Positions 1 through 11,228 of a DNA stretch of 64,000 nucleotides are shown one piece after another. Position 1 is the first letter of the stretch. Each line of letters starts with the position of its first letter. A program made the translations under genes and the position numbers. The notes under the pieces are model-generated. The model saw only the letters and a list, made by a program, of their open reading frames with translations, was not told where the DNA came from and searched no databases. This DNA is from Procambarus clarkii (taxonomy: Eukaryota; Arthropoda; Malacostraca; Decapoda; Cambaridae), in the NCBI RefSeq assembly GCF_040958095.1, contig NC_091181.1, forward strand, positions 26,192,230 through 26,256,229. Reading direction: 5' to 3'.

Positions 1-715
1 TGAGATACATTCCGTATCTTTCACAAACAGCTTTGTTCATGTCTGAAGATGAAGGAAATATTTGTACAGCTTCCTTGTATAAATGTTCTGACACAATCAG
101 GTTAAGACATTCTTCTTTATGATCATCTGTGTCCCTCAAACACTCTAAGGCCTTCTGAAACCGTCTTAGGTGGACATTGATCTTAAATCTTCGATAATTT
201 TCTTCAAGTTGTTTAAGGTCATTCAGGAAGGGAAGATACTCTTTTGGATCTTTTTGGGACTTCTCTGCAACCATCATAACAAGATCGAAGTCATATGTTC
301 CAAGTGCAACATTGTACAACTCATTGACATCAGCAATATAGAGTAAATGTCTCAATCCTTCATCGGCAGAGACTTTAAACTTTTTATCTTTTTCTTCCCT
401 CATTTCTTGAATCTTCTTTAAAGCAACATCCATCTGGCTGGGAGTCATTTTAATATAAGTAGTCAAAATTGGTAAAAGGAACTTGTCCTCATCAACAGCA
501 ATCATTGCCTCTCTAACAGCTTTACAGACAACATCAATCTTGCTTCCCAACTTTTGACTTTTGCAACCTTTATTCTGCCCACTACTGTAGTTGAATGAGT
601 ACATGGTTTGTGTAACATCAATCTCACTCAGACTAGCTATAAACAGGTCTATCCAATGCGGGTTATCAACATTTTGAACAAAGTGAGTAACATGAGCAAG
701 AAAATCTGCTGGGTC
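1..715 (-). CDS. ELP1: ELP1 exon 3, distal part (alpha-solenoid region), frame-shifted from the upstream part, runs off window
   Basis: This is the continuation of the Elongator subunit 1 reading frame, one base out of register with the upstream part. Read on the minus strand from 715 it is open for about 238 codons to the window edge. It starts DPADFLAHVTHFVQNVDNP and includes TYDFDLVMMVAEKSQKDPKE, close to the vertebrate ELP1 segment that follows the WD40 propellers. That segment belongs to the TPR/alpha-solenoid half, which mediates dimerisation and holds the catalytic ELP2-ELP3 lobe. No stop and no splice site is needed anywhere in it, so the exon continues beyond position 1. The family is usually about 1,300 residues, so roughly the last 300 lie outside the window. 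Identity is from recall of the family. The intact reading on both sides of the break argues for a one-base error or a very young lesion rather than an old pseudogene. Confidence 0.93.
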
Positions 716-716
716 A

Positions 717-2765
717 GTGGTCGTAAATGAGATTCAAGTCTATCCGCTGAATTCTAATAATATCCATTACTTTATGATACTTGTGCTCATTCAAGAGAAA
801 CTTCAAAGTGTGAACTGCTAGGGGTCGGGGACTAACTACTTCAAGATTGCCACGAGGCATCTGCATTACTACTCGTGTGTCTTGAGGCACAGCTGTGACA
901 ATACGAGAACCTCTTTCTACTCTCCGTGACCCAACAACCCCACCAACCTCAGCACTTCCAGTAACTAGTTTACTAAGGGCATTTTTCATGAGTGGCACTA
1001 TTTGAAGCAGATGGTTAGTTGTAGTTATTAGTAAGTGATCAACATGAATGTGGTAAGATGTACAATTTGCAAGGAGCTGATTATTTCCCCAATACAAACG
1101 ATTCCTGGAAGTCAACCCCAGAGGAATGATTTCAGATCCATCATCAACTGGGCAAAGACTAACTTGCTGGCATACACTAGGGAACTTTACTTCTTCTCCA
1201 TTTTCAGTGTACGGCTCAATCACCTGCGTCTGAAGATTTAGTACAAGTAGTGCTCCAGATATAAGCTGGAGGACAGCAATTACACCATCAGGAGAAGGCG
1301 CTATACTAATTACTGATTCTTCTACAGGTATTAAAGCCTTTACTGATACTCGTCCTGCCTCGGATCCTATGGAATGAAGATCAATTATAAAAACCAAACA
1401 ATTGTCTTCATTCTTGCAGCATGCTAAAATTGTGTTCTTTGCTACCCAAACCCAATTGCACAACTGAGAAATTTCTGCCGACTTTGGAATTTCTTCATGG
1501 TCCCATTCTATTTTAAGCTGAGCAATCACTCGATGTACCTTGACCTTAACAGTGAAGCCATTTCCTCCCGCTCCAGTGATCTTTACATTACAGCCATGAT
1601 CATCCAAGATGTCATTTGCGTGTGCTTGGGTCAAGAATGTCAAAGTTTCAGATCCGTGCAAAACACAAAGATTGTTGCTGTTGCAACCAGGAGGATCAAA
1701 GGCCTCAAGAAATCCTGAGTCTTCCACACACTGAGAATTATCTGGTGAAGCTTCACAGGTTTTGACTATGGATGGAGCGAACATTACAGCATTTATCTGC
1801 TCTGTGAATGTGACTCTGTATGCTGACATTGGAGGTGGCACAACCGACTGTCTGAAAGGTGTCAAAAGTAAATTTGTGCCATCAATCACTGCAACTAGAG
1901 CAAGATCAAGAGGACCAATTCCACGAGAAATGTGGTTCACTGTAACCCAACTGTAAGAATGGAGACGAGTGTGAGTAAGTAAATGTAACAAAAGTGGGCT
2001 CACATTATCCCAGCATAAATAAATGATGCCTTCTGTAAACCTTAGCTCCTGCTTTAAATACCAGTGGTAGTTTCCAGTTGTCCACAACTGGACTATATCC
2101 TTTGTTATCTGACCATCTACAGTCTCAGTTACAGTCTTTGGCTTAAGCCAAACCAAAAGAACACTAGAATCTTGATTCCAAGCAACTTCATTTACAAGCA
2201 TCTCATTGGGCTTAAAAGGCAAATTAAATTCTCCATGCTTAAGGCCATTCTTTTCAAAAAATACTACCTCATGTTTATTGGCGAGTCTCTGAGAGGAGGC
2301 GATCAAACTTCCTGCAGGTTTCCAGGAAAGAGCTTGTTCTAACCCGTTTAAATCTTCACTAGTGTACTGTAAGATTCCCTCGCGATTAATTATTCGAAGA
2401 CGCCGACTCTGTGTGCCCCGTGCAATATAGCTTACAACAAAGAGCTGGCCGTCGCCACGCCAACTGATCCTTGGTTTGTGATCGTCCCATTCAGAAGCTG
2501 TTATATTATTAACTGTCTGTGTCACAACTTTAGCTGCCTGTTTACCCTCTGTACCATGAAACTGTGTCTCCTTTTTTCCCCAACCAACATTAATGAATTT
2601 ACTTTGTCCAAAGTCGTCCTGATTGAGGGAAAATTCAACAATTGGATCAAAATCTGCTGTCATTACTACTACATTAGCTTCTCCAGTCACTAAGATAAGA
2701 AGTTCTTGGTCAGGGCTCCAGCAAGCAGCCTCCAGGCCAGCAGAGACAGTACCCACAACTTCAAC
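717..2765 (-). CDS. ELP1: ELP1 exon 3, WD40 beta-propeller region
   Basis: This encodes residues 98 to about 780 of Elongator complex protein 1 (IKAP), the scaffold of the Elongator complex, which modifies wobble uridines (cm5U/mcm5U) of cytoplasmic tRNAs. Diagnostic stretches on the minus strand are SWKPAGSLIASSQ, KFINVGWGKKETQFHG, VQLWTTGNYHWYLKQ, VAVIDGTNLLLTPFRQSVVP and VERGSRIVTAVPQDTRVV, ending MQMPRGNLEVVSPR and DLNLIYDH. These span the two N-terminal WD40 propellers. The acceptor is TTTTACAG before GTTGAAG, so the exon begins at 2765; the four codons MILQ upstream are intron, not a real start. Phase is 0 and continues from exon 2. The frame stops at TGA (716-714), directly after LIYDH, where the family normally continues with an N/D-P dipeptide. 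It is unusual that more than 2.7 kb of ELP1 coding lies in one exon, since vertebrate ELP1 is split into many small exons. Confidence 0.96.
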
Positions 2766-2943
2766 CTGTAAAATCATACAAAATATTTAGCCATTACTTC
2801 AATTAATATTCACAATACAGTACCGAGATGGTTAGGGCATGCAGTACAGACAGATGATGGCAGACTAGTGAAGAGAGTACAGTATTTAAATTAATTTAAT
2901 GATTGGGAGAGAAGAGAAAGAACAGGAAGGCGATGTGCTATAG

Positions 2944-2958
2944 TGTGCGTGTGTGCGT

Positions 2959-3010
<52 letters not shown>
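2944..3010. repeat. (GT)n microsatellite at SINE 3' end
   Basis: A run of GT/GC dinucleotides that is (AC)n on the minus strand. It forms the terminal tail of the adjacent minus-strand SINE. Confidence 0.95.
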
Positions 3011-3011
<1 letters not shown>

Positions 3012-3012
<1 letters not shown>

Positions 3013-3318
3013 ACTAGTTGTGTTTACTAGTTGTGTTTTTGCGGGGGTTGAGCTTTGCTCTTTCGGCCCGCCTCTCAACTGTCAATCAACTGTTTACTAA
3101 CTACTTTTTTTTTTTCCCCCCACACACACACACACACACACACCCCAGGAAGCAGCCCGTGACAGCTGACTAACTCCCAGGTACCTATTTACTGCTAGGT
3201 AACAGGGGCACTTAGGGTGAAAGAAACTTTGCCCATTTGTTTCTGCCTCGTGCGGGAATCGAACCCGCGCCACAGAATTACGAGTCCTGCGTGCTATCCA
3301 CCAGGCTACGAGACCCCC
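3012..3318 (-). mobile_element. tRNA-derived SINE (family T, tail A), essentially full length
   Basis: On the minus strand the element begins with a tRNA-like head whose B box reads GGTTCGATTCCCGC. The putative anticodon loop CTCGTAA would be Thr(CGT). A conserved core follows (TTACCTAGCAGTAAATAGGT through GGGCTGCTTCCTGGGG), then an internal (GT)n and a 3' tail (TTGATTGACAGTTGAGAGG to AACTAG) that matches the 3' end of LINE A in this window. It is flanked by (GT)n on both sides (2944-3010 and 3322-3347). It is a SINE and not a working tRNA gene. Confidence 0.85.
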
Positions 3319-3390
3319 TAGCGTGTGTGTGTGTGTGTGTGTGTGTGAGGAAACAGGTAAAATGAGTGAGCGTATATTTTTTAATTTATT

Positions 3391-3646
3391 TATATATACA
3401 ACAGTTCTTACATTCTTGTACAGCCACTAACACGCATAGCATTTCAGGCAAGTCCTTTATCCTAATATTCCCCGGAATACGACTCGCCAAATCGTTTAAC
3501 AATCAGGTACCCATTTTACTGTTGGGTAAACAGAGGCTACAGGTAAAGAGTGGCGCTCAGTAGATCCTCCCCGGCCAGGATACGAACCCAGGACAAAGTG
3601 CTCGCGAAATGCAAGGCGAGTGTCTTACCATGTCGCCATGGGGACT
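3391..3646 (-). mobile_element. SINE-2 copy, diverged
   Basis: On the minus strand it starts AGTCCCCATGG, has a tRNA-like B box (GGGTTCGTATCCTGG) and continues through CCGGGGAGGAT to a 3' end with TTAGTGGCTGTACAAGAATG. It matches the copies at 16572 and 23972 with many substitutions. Confidence 0.75.
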
Positions 3647-3805
3647 GTCAAATATATAGTACTGTACCATATCTTTTATACTGCAAGATATATGGTACTA
3701 GACAAGGCTAGGTGGAGACTATTTTTAGAATAGTGTGAATGTGTTTATCCACTCTGAATATACCAATACACAAAGAACACTGTACACTTGTATACTCTGA
3801 CACTT

Positions 3806-3992
3806 CAGTGTCAGAGTAGTTAACAGATGGAATGCATTAGGGAGTGATGTGGAGGCAGACTCCATACACAGTTTCAAATGTAGATTTGCTAGAGCCCAAT
3901 AGGCTTAGGAATCTGCACACCAGTTGATTGACAGTTGAAAGGCAGGACCATAGAGCCAGAGCTCAACCCCACAAGCACAACTAGGTGAGTAC
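3806..3992 (+). mobile_element. LINE A (CR1-like) 3' end fragment
   Basis: The sequence from GTGTCAGAGTAGTTAACAGA through GGAATGCATTAGGGAGTGAT to the tail CACAACTAGGTGAGTAC matches the C-terminal coding end and 3' UTR of LINE A at 38480-38668. It is strongly 5' truncated and has no (AC)n after the tail. Confidence 0.8.
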
Positions 3993-5012
3993 TTGATCTT
4001 ACAAAGTGGTGTGGTGCGGTTGAGAATGGCTACTAGAGTGAAGTTTTTTTCCAGAAAGCATTACATTATGACATAATGAATGGATAAGTGATATTTTGTC
4101 TTATTATTATTTACTACTGTATCTATATTCTGTTTTTGCTATACTGCATTGTCCACCTATTTTTCTCTGTGCTGATGCCTCCCCATCCTGTATGAGTGTG
4201 ACTGTGAAAGGCATTACGAAAGTCTGCATGTTACCATAAGTATCTATCACCATTATTGACAATGATTTTCCATCCCTTCTATCCAAGTACCTTTCCATCT
4301 CATAAGAAAGAAGAGCAAGTAATTATCAAATACAAGCACTAAGGCTGGAAAGCTATATAGCACTGTGTCACGTAACATTCAAGAGGTACTAGATATCATT
4401 CACAATGCCGATACGAGAGTAGAAAGGGATAAGACGAGTGATGCCAAAGGAGTCAAATTCACCAGGAATGTTATCGAGGGATATACGAGTTGGAGAAACG
4501 GTGAAAAAGCTAAATGTTCAGTCATTCAGACAACAACTGCCACGCTCTGTAAGAAGGTACGAGACCGCTACCAGAACAGTGCAGTCTACCAGTAAAGTGC
4601 AGGTGGATATTCCTTGTGCCCATGAGTTGGACATGTGTGTGGCCAGTATGTATCCAAGCCGGAGACGTTTTCAATATCCTGTCCCTTGGTGACAGGAGGA
4701 AGGCCATAGGATTAGGTCATGTGTGACAGTATGTGACTTGTCATTCGCAACAGCTTACCATCTATCTTGCCAATGGTTATGGATGATGCTACCAATAACA
4801 CGTTATAAATCCAAGTAGAAAATTCACTTGTGGGAGATGGAACAGGCACGAACAGCCTCTTAGCAGTGGCGCCCATGAGGTCACTGAAAGCAACACACAT
4901 GACCGAGATCACAGCAAAATTCAACCATCTTATATCTGCTAAAAATGCGATACACCCAATGTTAGATTTTGAAGACCCCCCCAGGATGCATAGGGTTAAA
5001 AAAGACTCCAGG
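3993..5012. other. Intronic sequence without recognised features
   Basis: About 1 kb of unremarkable sequence. Short open frames occur on both strands around 4365-5018 but resemble nothing I know. I see no repeat or splice structure in it. Confidence 0.4.
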
Positions 5013-5300
5013 ACCTAGATTCAGGAAGCTCTGTGTATTTCTTCGTAAGTGGGTTTGCTACGAAGGTTCCCAAGTGTACCCTAAGAAGATGCTTAGGTGC
5101 AATTCAATAATGTCCACTTAGGAAGAAATTTGTTGGTTCACTTGCGTGCCGATAGAGGTCACTACTGTGTTTCGTTTGGCCAATCAGAGAGCAGCAACAT
5201 TCTTCATATTGAAGATTTAGCGCTGGCTTATCGGAGCTCTACTGCCTCCTATTTACGTCGAATTTTCTTATAAAATTAGTATATTTCGAAGTAAAACAAT
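5013..5300. mobile_element. Possible MITE end (GATTCAGGAAG type)
   Basis: It starts GGACCTAGATTCAGGAAG and carries CTTCGTAAGT and CTACGAAGG motifs. The inverse of this start occurs at 8060-8092 (GGGGCCGGATTCAGGAAGG read on the minus strand). The two could be the ends of one disrupted element or two solo MITEs. The same type of terminus (GGGGCCAGATTCACGAAAG) occurs in the intact palindrome at 61481-61746. Confidence 0.4.
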
Positions 5301-5464
5301 GTTTTTTCAACTTCTACAGCCAGCACCGACATTGTAGTAAACAAATATGTTACATTTGTTGTTTACCTACGTAATTCTAAGAGATACTGTGTAGCTGCCC
5401 TTGTTGCTCGGAAGATGCGCTGACAATTATTGTACAGTATATATTTACAGTACTGAATTTACCC

Positions 5465-5660
5465 AAGAGCCACTATCTATCTAGTGGCCTCAAAGAGGAC
5501 AGAAAGCCGGCAGCTTGTTAAAGGGCCCGCCAATTGTCCTAATGATATTTTTTAGCTGGAATTTGGCATTTACGGCTTCAGTGGGTAGGCGGTTCCATGG
5601 GTTTATAGCCCTCTTGGTGGAAAAAAACATCTGTTTTCAGTCCTACTTGAGAGAACATAC
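5465..5660 (-). mobile_element. LINE C 3' fragment
   Basis: Plus-strand GAGCCACTATC...GAGGACAGAAAGCCGGCAGC and GGCATTTACGGCTTCAGTGG correspond to the antisense of the LINE C 3' end at 16045-16540 (same GGCATTTACGGCTTC and GTTCCATGG strings). It is 5' truncated. Confidence 0.65.
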
Positions 5661-6620
5661 TCTCCAACACTATATCTGTGATTGCCCTGTTATCAGTGAC
5701 TTCATACCAAATGGTATGAGGTATTTTCAGCTCTGTAATTACTTCATACACTCAGGAATATTGGAAGATATTCTTGTGCTGCACCCAGATTTTGCCAGTG
5801 GAGGCTAATAGTTCATTCCATGTATGACTGGCCATCCTGTGAGGTGAGGATGTTGGATGAGCTTGTAGCTGGTTTTTGATCTACACTGTGTGGTCCTTTA
5901 TACAGAATAGGGAAGCAGCACATTGCTGTGTATACCTAAACATGTTTAAAAATACATTGTTTGAGAGGAGTCTTGTAGAAACTGGTAAGAGTAATTATAA
6001 TATAATGTTTCCATGATTCAGTGCTTACCTCTTGTGAAAATCGTGAAGAGTTGTTTAGTCAGAGTTGATTTGTTTTTTGTATTGAGGCTGGTATTTTCTA
6101 AATTGATTCCATGTACAGTATGTCTAACCATCCTGTGAGATGGGAGTATTAGATAAACTTATAGCTAGTTTTTTATCTACACTGTGTAATATTCCATATA
6201 GAATAGGGTAGCAGCACATTGCTGTATATACCTAATCTTCTTAATAAAAAAAATCAGTAATAAAGATTTTAAATTATAGTTGGTATTATTACAAATACAG
6301 TACTGTATTATACTTATTAAATCATGTTGACTATGGATCATTAAGATCTCATGTTGATATGTAATAGTCATATTTCTTTTGAACTGCTAATCCATGCTAA
6401 TCATTCATTAAATTGTGCATTATGTCTCAATTTTTCACTTCCTTGGATATACTGTGCAGTACAAAAAGATAGGATAAAAATAAACCAATAATATTTCTTT
6501 CATTATATTTTTCATTTAAATAACTGCATCAATATTCTTACAGCTGACAGGATTTGTTTTACCATACAGGTGCATTATTTGTTAAAAAAAAAAATTGGTT
6601 TATTGTTACACACAATGGTG
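5661..6620. other. AT-rich intronic stretch with a local duplication
   Basis: Two diverged copies of a roughly 120-bp segment are present: one at about 5815-5945 (CCATCCTGTGAGGTGAGGAT) and one at about 6115-6245 (CCATCCTGTGAGATGGGAGT). Each is followed by a GTAGCAGCACATTGCTGT-like motif. I could not identify the source family. Confidence 0.5.
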
Positions 6621-7210
6621 CTACATAGCCTTCCCAGCTTGGTGCCTTCTTTTAATACTTACTAATTAAAAAATAAATACTAAATACATTTTATTCAGGA
6701 AAAGTACATACAGTTGATTTACAAACATAATGTTGGATTTATAGACAGAGCTAGTACATACAATACCTAAAGCCACTAATACTCATAGCATTTCGGGCAA
6801 GGTGTGAGGGAAAAAACACAGACTAAAACTTAATAGTAATCGAGATTAGGTATAAATTGTGTTGAAAGGAATAAAAAATACAAAAAGGGGGGGTTAACAT
6901 AGCATAAATCAGCAATTGCACATGTTGGTGAACAGCGTTGTTTAAAAAATAGCAAGACATGGGTTGACATTTAGGAGGTAAGTTAGGTTACATGGAGTTA
7001 ATTAGGCAGTACTTGGTTTAACTCTTAAACTGGTTGAGAGAGGTACAGCCTTTGACATGATTTGGGAGGTCATTCCACATTCTGGGTCCCTTGATTTGTA
7101 GAGCACTTCTAGTTTGGTTACACACAGCCAAATTGAGTAACAGGAAGAGGTCTTGGACACAAATTTGTTCCATGCTAAATGTAGAGGAATCAGCTGAGTA
7201 TTCCTCAAAT
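6621..7210 (-). mobile_element. LINE E (CR1/L2-like) 3' end with UTR
   Basis: On the minus strand a coding end reads LYKSRDP followed by a WN-like site, typical of the final part of CR1-group reverse transcriptase ORFs. A roughly 400-bp 3' UTR follows, reaching TTTATTCAGG in antisense. The same unit, in the same orientation, occurs at 17037-17490. A separate short string (ACATAGCCTTCCC) at 6623 recurs at 7290 and may mark another element edge. Confidence 0.65.
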
Positions 7211-7904
7211 AAAATAAGTTGCCTCAGCTTATAAGGTAAATAAAATAAGCATTTCTCAAATAAGTAGCTGCCTCACCTCACTGCCTTACTCCTACATAGC
7301 CTTCCCGGCATGGTGCCTTCTTTTGATAATTACTTGTTCCACACCCAAATTGTATAACAGGAAGAGGTCTTGGACCCCTACTTCCCTCTCTCTCTTTTTT
7401 AATAGTCTATATAGTCATAATTATAGCTTTAAGTATTCAATGAATAAAGTTTTTGACATTTTTACCCTTCTCCTTACCTAACATCATTTGTGCAGCATAT
7501 TTTTATTTTATGTCTCACCCAGATTTAATTTAAAAATAAAACCAAACTAAATAAATTAGAAAAGGGTATGTATAGCTAAGGTACACCCTTACTACTAGGT
7601 GAACAGGAGCATTTGGTGATAGTAAATGATCCCATCAGGCAGGGCTCATCACCTTCTCTCATATTTCATGTTTACCAGTGTTTATTTACTTAATAACTAC
7701 GGGTATAATATCTTGCTATTATAAAACTAATTCTACTATCATAAAAGACATATTTACTTTGTTTCAAGCAGAGAATGCATATATAACTAACACGAAGGAC
7801 TCCTCTTCACTAGATTCAATTTTTATAATCTTTTGTTTAAGTTCCAAAATCTTAAAATCGATCCCAGTGTTATGTAGTAGAGAAAAATTGAGTTATATCC
7901 AGTT
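7211..7904. other. AT-rich intronic sequence
   Basis: Low-complexity AT-rich sequence with a TCTCTCT run near 7390. It holds a second copy (7290-7335) of the ACATAGCCTTCCC motif seen at 6623. No gene is seen. Confidence 0.45.
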
Positions 7905-8092
7905 TACGTAAAGCTACGAGTGCCCGACAGCACACTTAGATCCCGGAATGAACTTACGAAGGTTTTTCCACTTAGTGTAGCTACTTGAATACCGACGTAG
8001 CCGCCACGAAGGCGCTAAGAAGGAAAACATTCGTAACTAAGAAGAAAAACCTTCGTAAGTACCTTCCTGAATCCGGCCCCAGGGTCCTAAGA
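7905..8092. mobile_element. MITE fragment with imperfect inverted repeats
   Basis: CTTCGTAAGT, CTTACGAAGG and AAGAAGGAAAAC segments fold back on each other. The right end, CCTTCCTGAATCCGGCCCC, is the inverse of the 5013 terminus. No clear target duplication is visible. Confidence 0.45.
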
Positions 8093-9880
8093 GCACTGCA
8101 AAAATTACCTACATAAATAAACAATTGTTGTCTTAAGAGCACATAAGATCACATGAAGCTTTTCAGTTGAAATACTTGTCTCTTGGGAAAGGTAGCACAC
8201 AAAGATCTCAATCAGGAAAGATAACAGCAAAGGAAACATTATCAGTAGATTTCAGCGCATCCATAAACAAAGCAGCAGCATGAAAATGGTGGTGGAAATG
8301 CTGAGAGAAGAGGCCTTTCAGGTATTAGGAGAGGTCATTAGCCTTCACTGTACAGGTGAGGGCTTTAAACAAATTTACAGTCGGAACTTATGGTGGGGGG
8401 TAAAGTGGTCACGTTGCAAGGGAACACATGTGGACGTGCAAAGAGCAAGACTCCTGCAAGTGATTGCAATAATACTGCAGTCTTGTACCAGAAAACAATT
8501 TCCAAATTTACATGTGGAAATTTACATGTGGAAATTTACATGTGGCTCAGGGTTGGAGAATAGTGAAAGGCCCCAAGCAGAGGTGTGAACCAGTACAATG
8601 TAAGTTGTCAACACGATGAAGCTTTGAGAGTGAAGCCAATCAATGTGCAGGGCATCCATAGTCCAGTTTGATGAGATAATCGGAGACACAAGTAGAAGGG
8701 TGTTCGTTTATCTGCACCCCAGGGGGTACACAACAAGACTTTTAGTGTAACTAAAGGGTCTTGGATGATTCAGCCTGCAGGTAATAGAATGGGATGCCCA
8801 TCAGAGGCAGGCATCAAATATTAACCCAAAGAGATTTGCATGATCTTTTTATACAAGTTGACTTCCATGCAAGAACAAGGGTAGACAGTGGATGATATTT
8901 AACTAGTAAAAGCCATAGTACAAGTTTTTGTAGTAGAGAACTTAAAGAAGTGCCTGGTAGCAGGAGTACACACTGCCAATTACAAACCGGAGCTGGTGCT
9001 GAAAATTAAACATCATTACCAAAACAACAAATGTTAAGTGTGTCTAAATAAAACCTATATTAAAGCCTGGTCAAGAGAGAGGAGGGGAGACCATTGAGGA
9101 CAACTAGAGTAGTGATCAAAAGGCTGCTTTGGGAAGTACTTTCATATTAGAAAAAATATAACCAATAAATGTAATAAAATGCCTCTTTCTGGTGGGCCTT
9201 TTATTAGAGATAAGGATGCAGACCACCTAAGTTATTTAATGAAAATGATTTAGAAAGTTCCTGGTTGTACTGTACTTCTTTTGTATGCAAGTTATGACAC
9301 AGGTATTTGTTTGCCTCAGTGTAAAATAACAAGACCATAGGCTAATATGCCTTTAATCGTAAACATTACGATAGCCTCATTTCTTGGAATGAGAAGGCAT
9401 CAGCTCAGAGAAAATAACTTAACACTACAGTGCAGTCAAAGGTTATGAAAGTAAAATACAAAAATTCTTCCAATTAAATAATGTGATGTGTAATTAAATG
9501 CCATTTTCTGGTTGGCACCTCAGCAGCTTCCCTAGCTTTAGGCACTGGCACCAGAGGGGAATGGCAGACATGCCAGGTTTCTGTGGCAATCTCTGCAAGC
9601 CACATGCTAGACCCATTCACATAACTAGTCACCTCCACACCACAAGGAGTGAGTGGGGATCAAAGATCAACCCACCGCTGTGATGAACAGCTCTTTAAAT
9701 GGGGTACAGAACACCTAAAACGCTTACAAAGAATGTTTGGAAATTAGCCTTTATTCCTTTTGTGTCACAGTAGATTGTTAACTTCACTTTAGTCTAAATT
9801 TTTAAACATAAATAATTTATAGTCAGCAATCCAGTGATAATGGAACTGATGTTTGTTCAAAACAATTGAAAAATTAAATA
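8093..9880. other. Intronic sequence, no recognised features
   Basis: This is mostly unique-looking sequence. At about 8497-8551 an 18-bp unit (TTTACATGTGGAAA core) is repeated three times in tandem. I see no convincing coding potential. Confidence 0.45.
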
Positions 9881-10811
9881 CAGTGGGGCCTCGATTTACG
9901 ACGGTAATCTGTTCCCAGGGACGTATCATAAGTCGAAACGATTTTTCCCATAAGAAATAAAGAAAAATGAATTAATCCGTTCCTGACTCCCCAAAAACTT
10001 CACTTCAAAGTAAATTTTATACCTAATTCACCCAAATCTTTACTACAAATGTACAAGTTATTACTTACCTTTACTGATGACTCCTGTTGGTGTATGGAAG
10101 ATAGTGAGGAGGGGGGAGGAGGAGAAGTGTTATTGTTTGGAAGGGAAGTCCCCTTCCATTATAACATCAGGCAGTGATGTAATAGAGTTTACATCACTCT
10201 GGGGTACACTCTCTGCTACGTTTTGCTGGCATACCACTAGAACCTGGTTGTGGTTCACTGCTAGTGTGTCTCACTAAAAATTTGTCTAGCATTTTTCCCT
10301 TTGTTTTAACATTTGTCTGTAGTGATGCATCACAGTGTCATTGAAAAGGTTAAGGCAACGGCCTACAGCAGCTTGATTTGGGCGAGTCGTTTCAGCAAAA
10401 GTTTACAGTTCTTCCCATGCTGCACACATTTTCTTAATTTTTGAGGAAGGGATATTCTGTACTGTCTCTATGGTCATCCTCACATGTGTTTTCATATGTT
10501 GAACCTACCATTGAGTTTCTTGGGACCCATGGCGTGATATATAATAATCAGTTTTAAGTTCAAAAAGCAAAAAATCACCAAAAAAATTGAATTTCTTATA
10601 AGCGTGATCATCACTAAGCGGACGGCTCTAGTAAACTAAGGCAGGTCGGCCCACGCAACCGGGAACCATGCGCTCGGTCGACCTGAACGTGTATCAACAA
10701 ATATCGTTAGTCGACGACACTATCGTAAGTCGAGTCACATTTTCCGATCAAATTTATATTGTAACTTGAAATTATCGTAAGTCAGGGCAATCATAAGTCG
10801 AGGTGCCACTG
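9881..10811. mobile_element. Tigger/pogo-like DNA transposon, degraded
   Basis: Termini are inverted repeats: the left end is CAGTGGGGCCTCGATTTACG and the right end read on the minus strand is CAGTGGCACCTCGACTTATG. Both are flanked by TA (9879-9880 and 10812-10813), the expected target duplication of Tc1/mariner/pogo elements. CAGTGG-CCTCG-TTACGA termini are characteristic of Tigger elements. Minus-strand translation between about 10400 and 10200 gives short protein-like pieces (RQMLKQREKCLDKFLVRH), apparently a remnant C-terminal tail of the transposase, but with stops. At 931 bp it is shorter than autonomous Tiggers (about 2.5 kb). Confidence 0.8.
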
Positions 10812-11228
10812 TAATGGAAATGTCACTCACATAGCATTCCAGAGCTGTTGACACCAATGTAATATTTCTAAGGTCACGGCTTTCAATATGAAGGTTCCAT
10901 ATCAAAGACTGAGACAAGTTGAAGAATTTTACTAATATGTTTTACGAGACAAAATATACAACTGAACTATAGTAATACAAAGATCTAGATAGAACTATAT
11001 GGAAGATTATTTGAGCACAATTGAAAAATCTTAACATTTTTATCAAGTGCAAGAAACAAGATTGCAAGCAAACCATTAGTTTGAAGATCGACTCCGTAAA
11101 TATGGAAACCCCACTTTCATAATAACAGATGATTGGCTAATGCCTCATGTAACAGATTATTCCCATATATTAATTCATGGTACAGTACTGTATTTCAAAA
11201 TCAAAATTCTCGCATTCAGTTACGTTAC
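10812..11228. other. Intron 2 sequence between Tigger element and exon 2
   Basis: AT-rich sequence holding only the exon 2 splice donor (GTAACG at 11228-11223, minus strand). Nothing else is recognised. Confidence 0.5.

Larger units (their letters stand above)
2766..11228 (-). other. ELP1: ELP1 intron 2 (about 8.46 kb), TE-rich
   Basis: This is the intron between the GAG|GTAACG donor of exon 2 and the TTTTACAG acceptor of exon 3. It contains microsatellites, a tRNA-derived SINE, a second SINE type, LINE 3' ends, possible MITE ends and a Tigger-like element, listed separately. No other exon could be recognised in it. Confidence 0.85.

Noticed and set aside
716-716. Programmed frameshifting in ELP1
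   Set aside because: No slippery heptamer or evident stem-loop at the site. An indel error or a mutation is simpler.
1035-2693. Plus-strand frames within 1-2765
   Set aside because: Antisense shadows of ELP1 exon 3.
2766-2777. ATG at 2777 as ELP1 start (MILQ)
   Set aside because: These codons are the intron's TTTTACAG acceptor. Exons 1 and 2 upstream supply the true N-terminus in phase.
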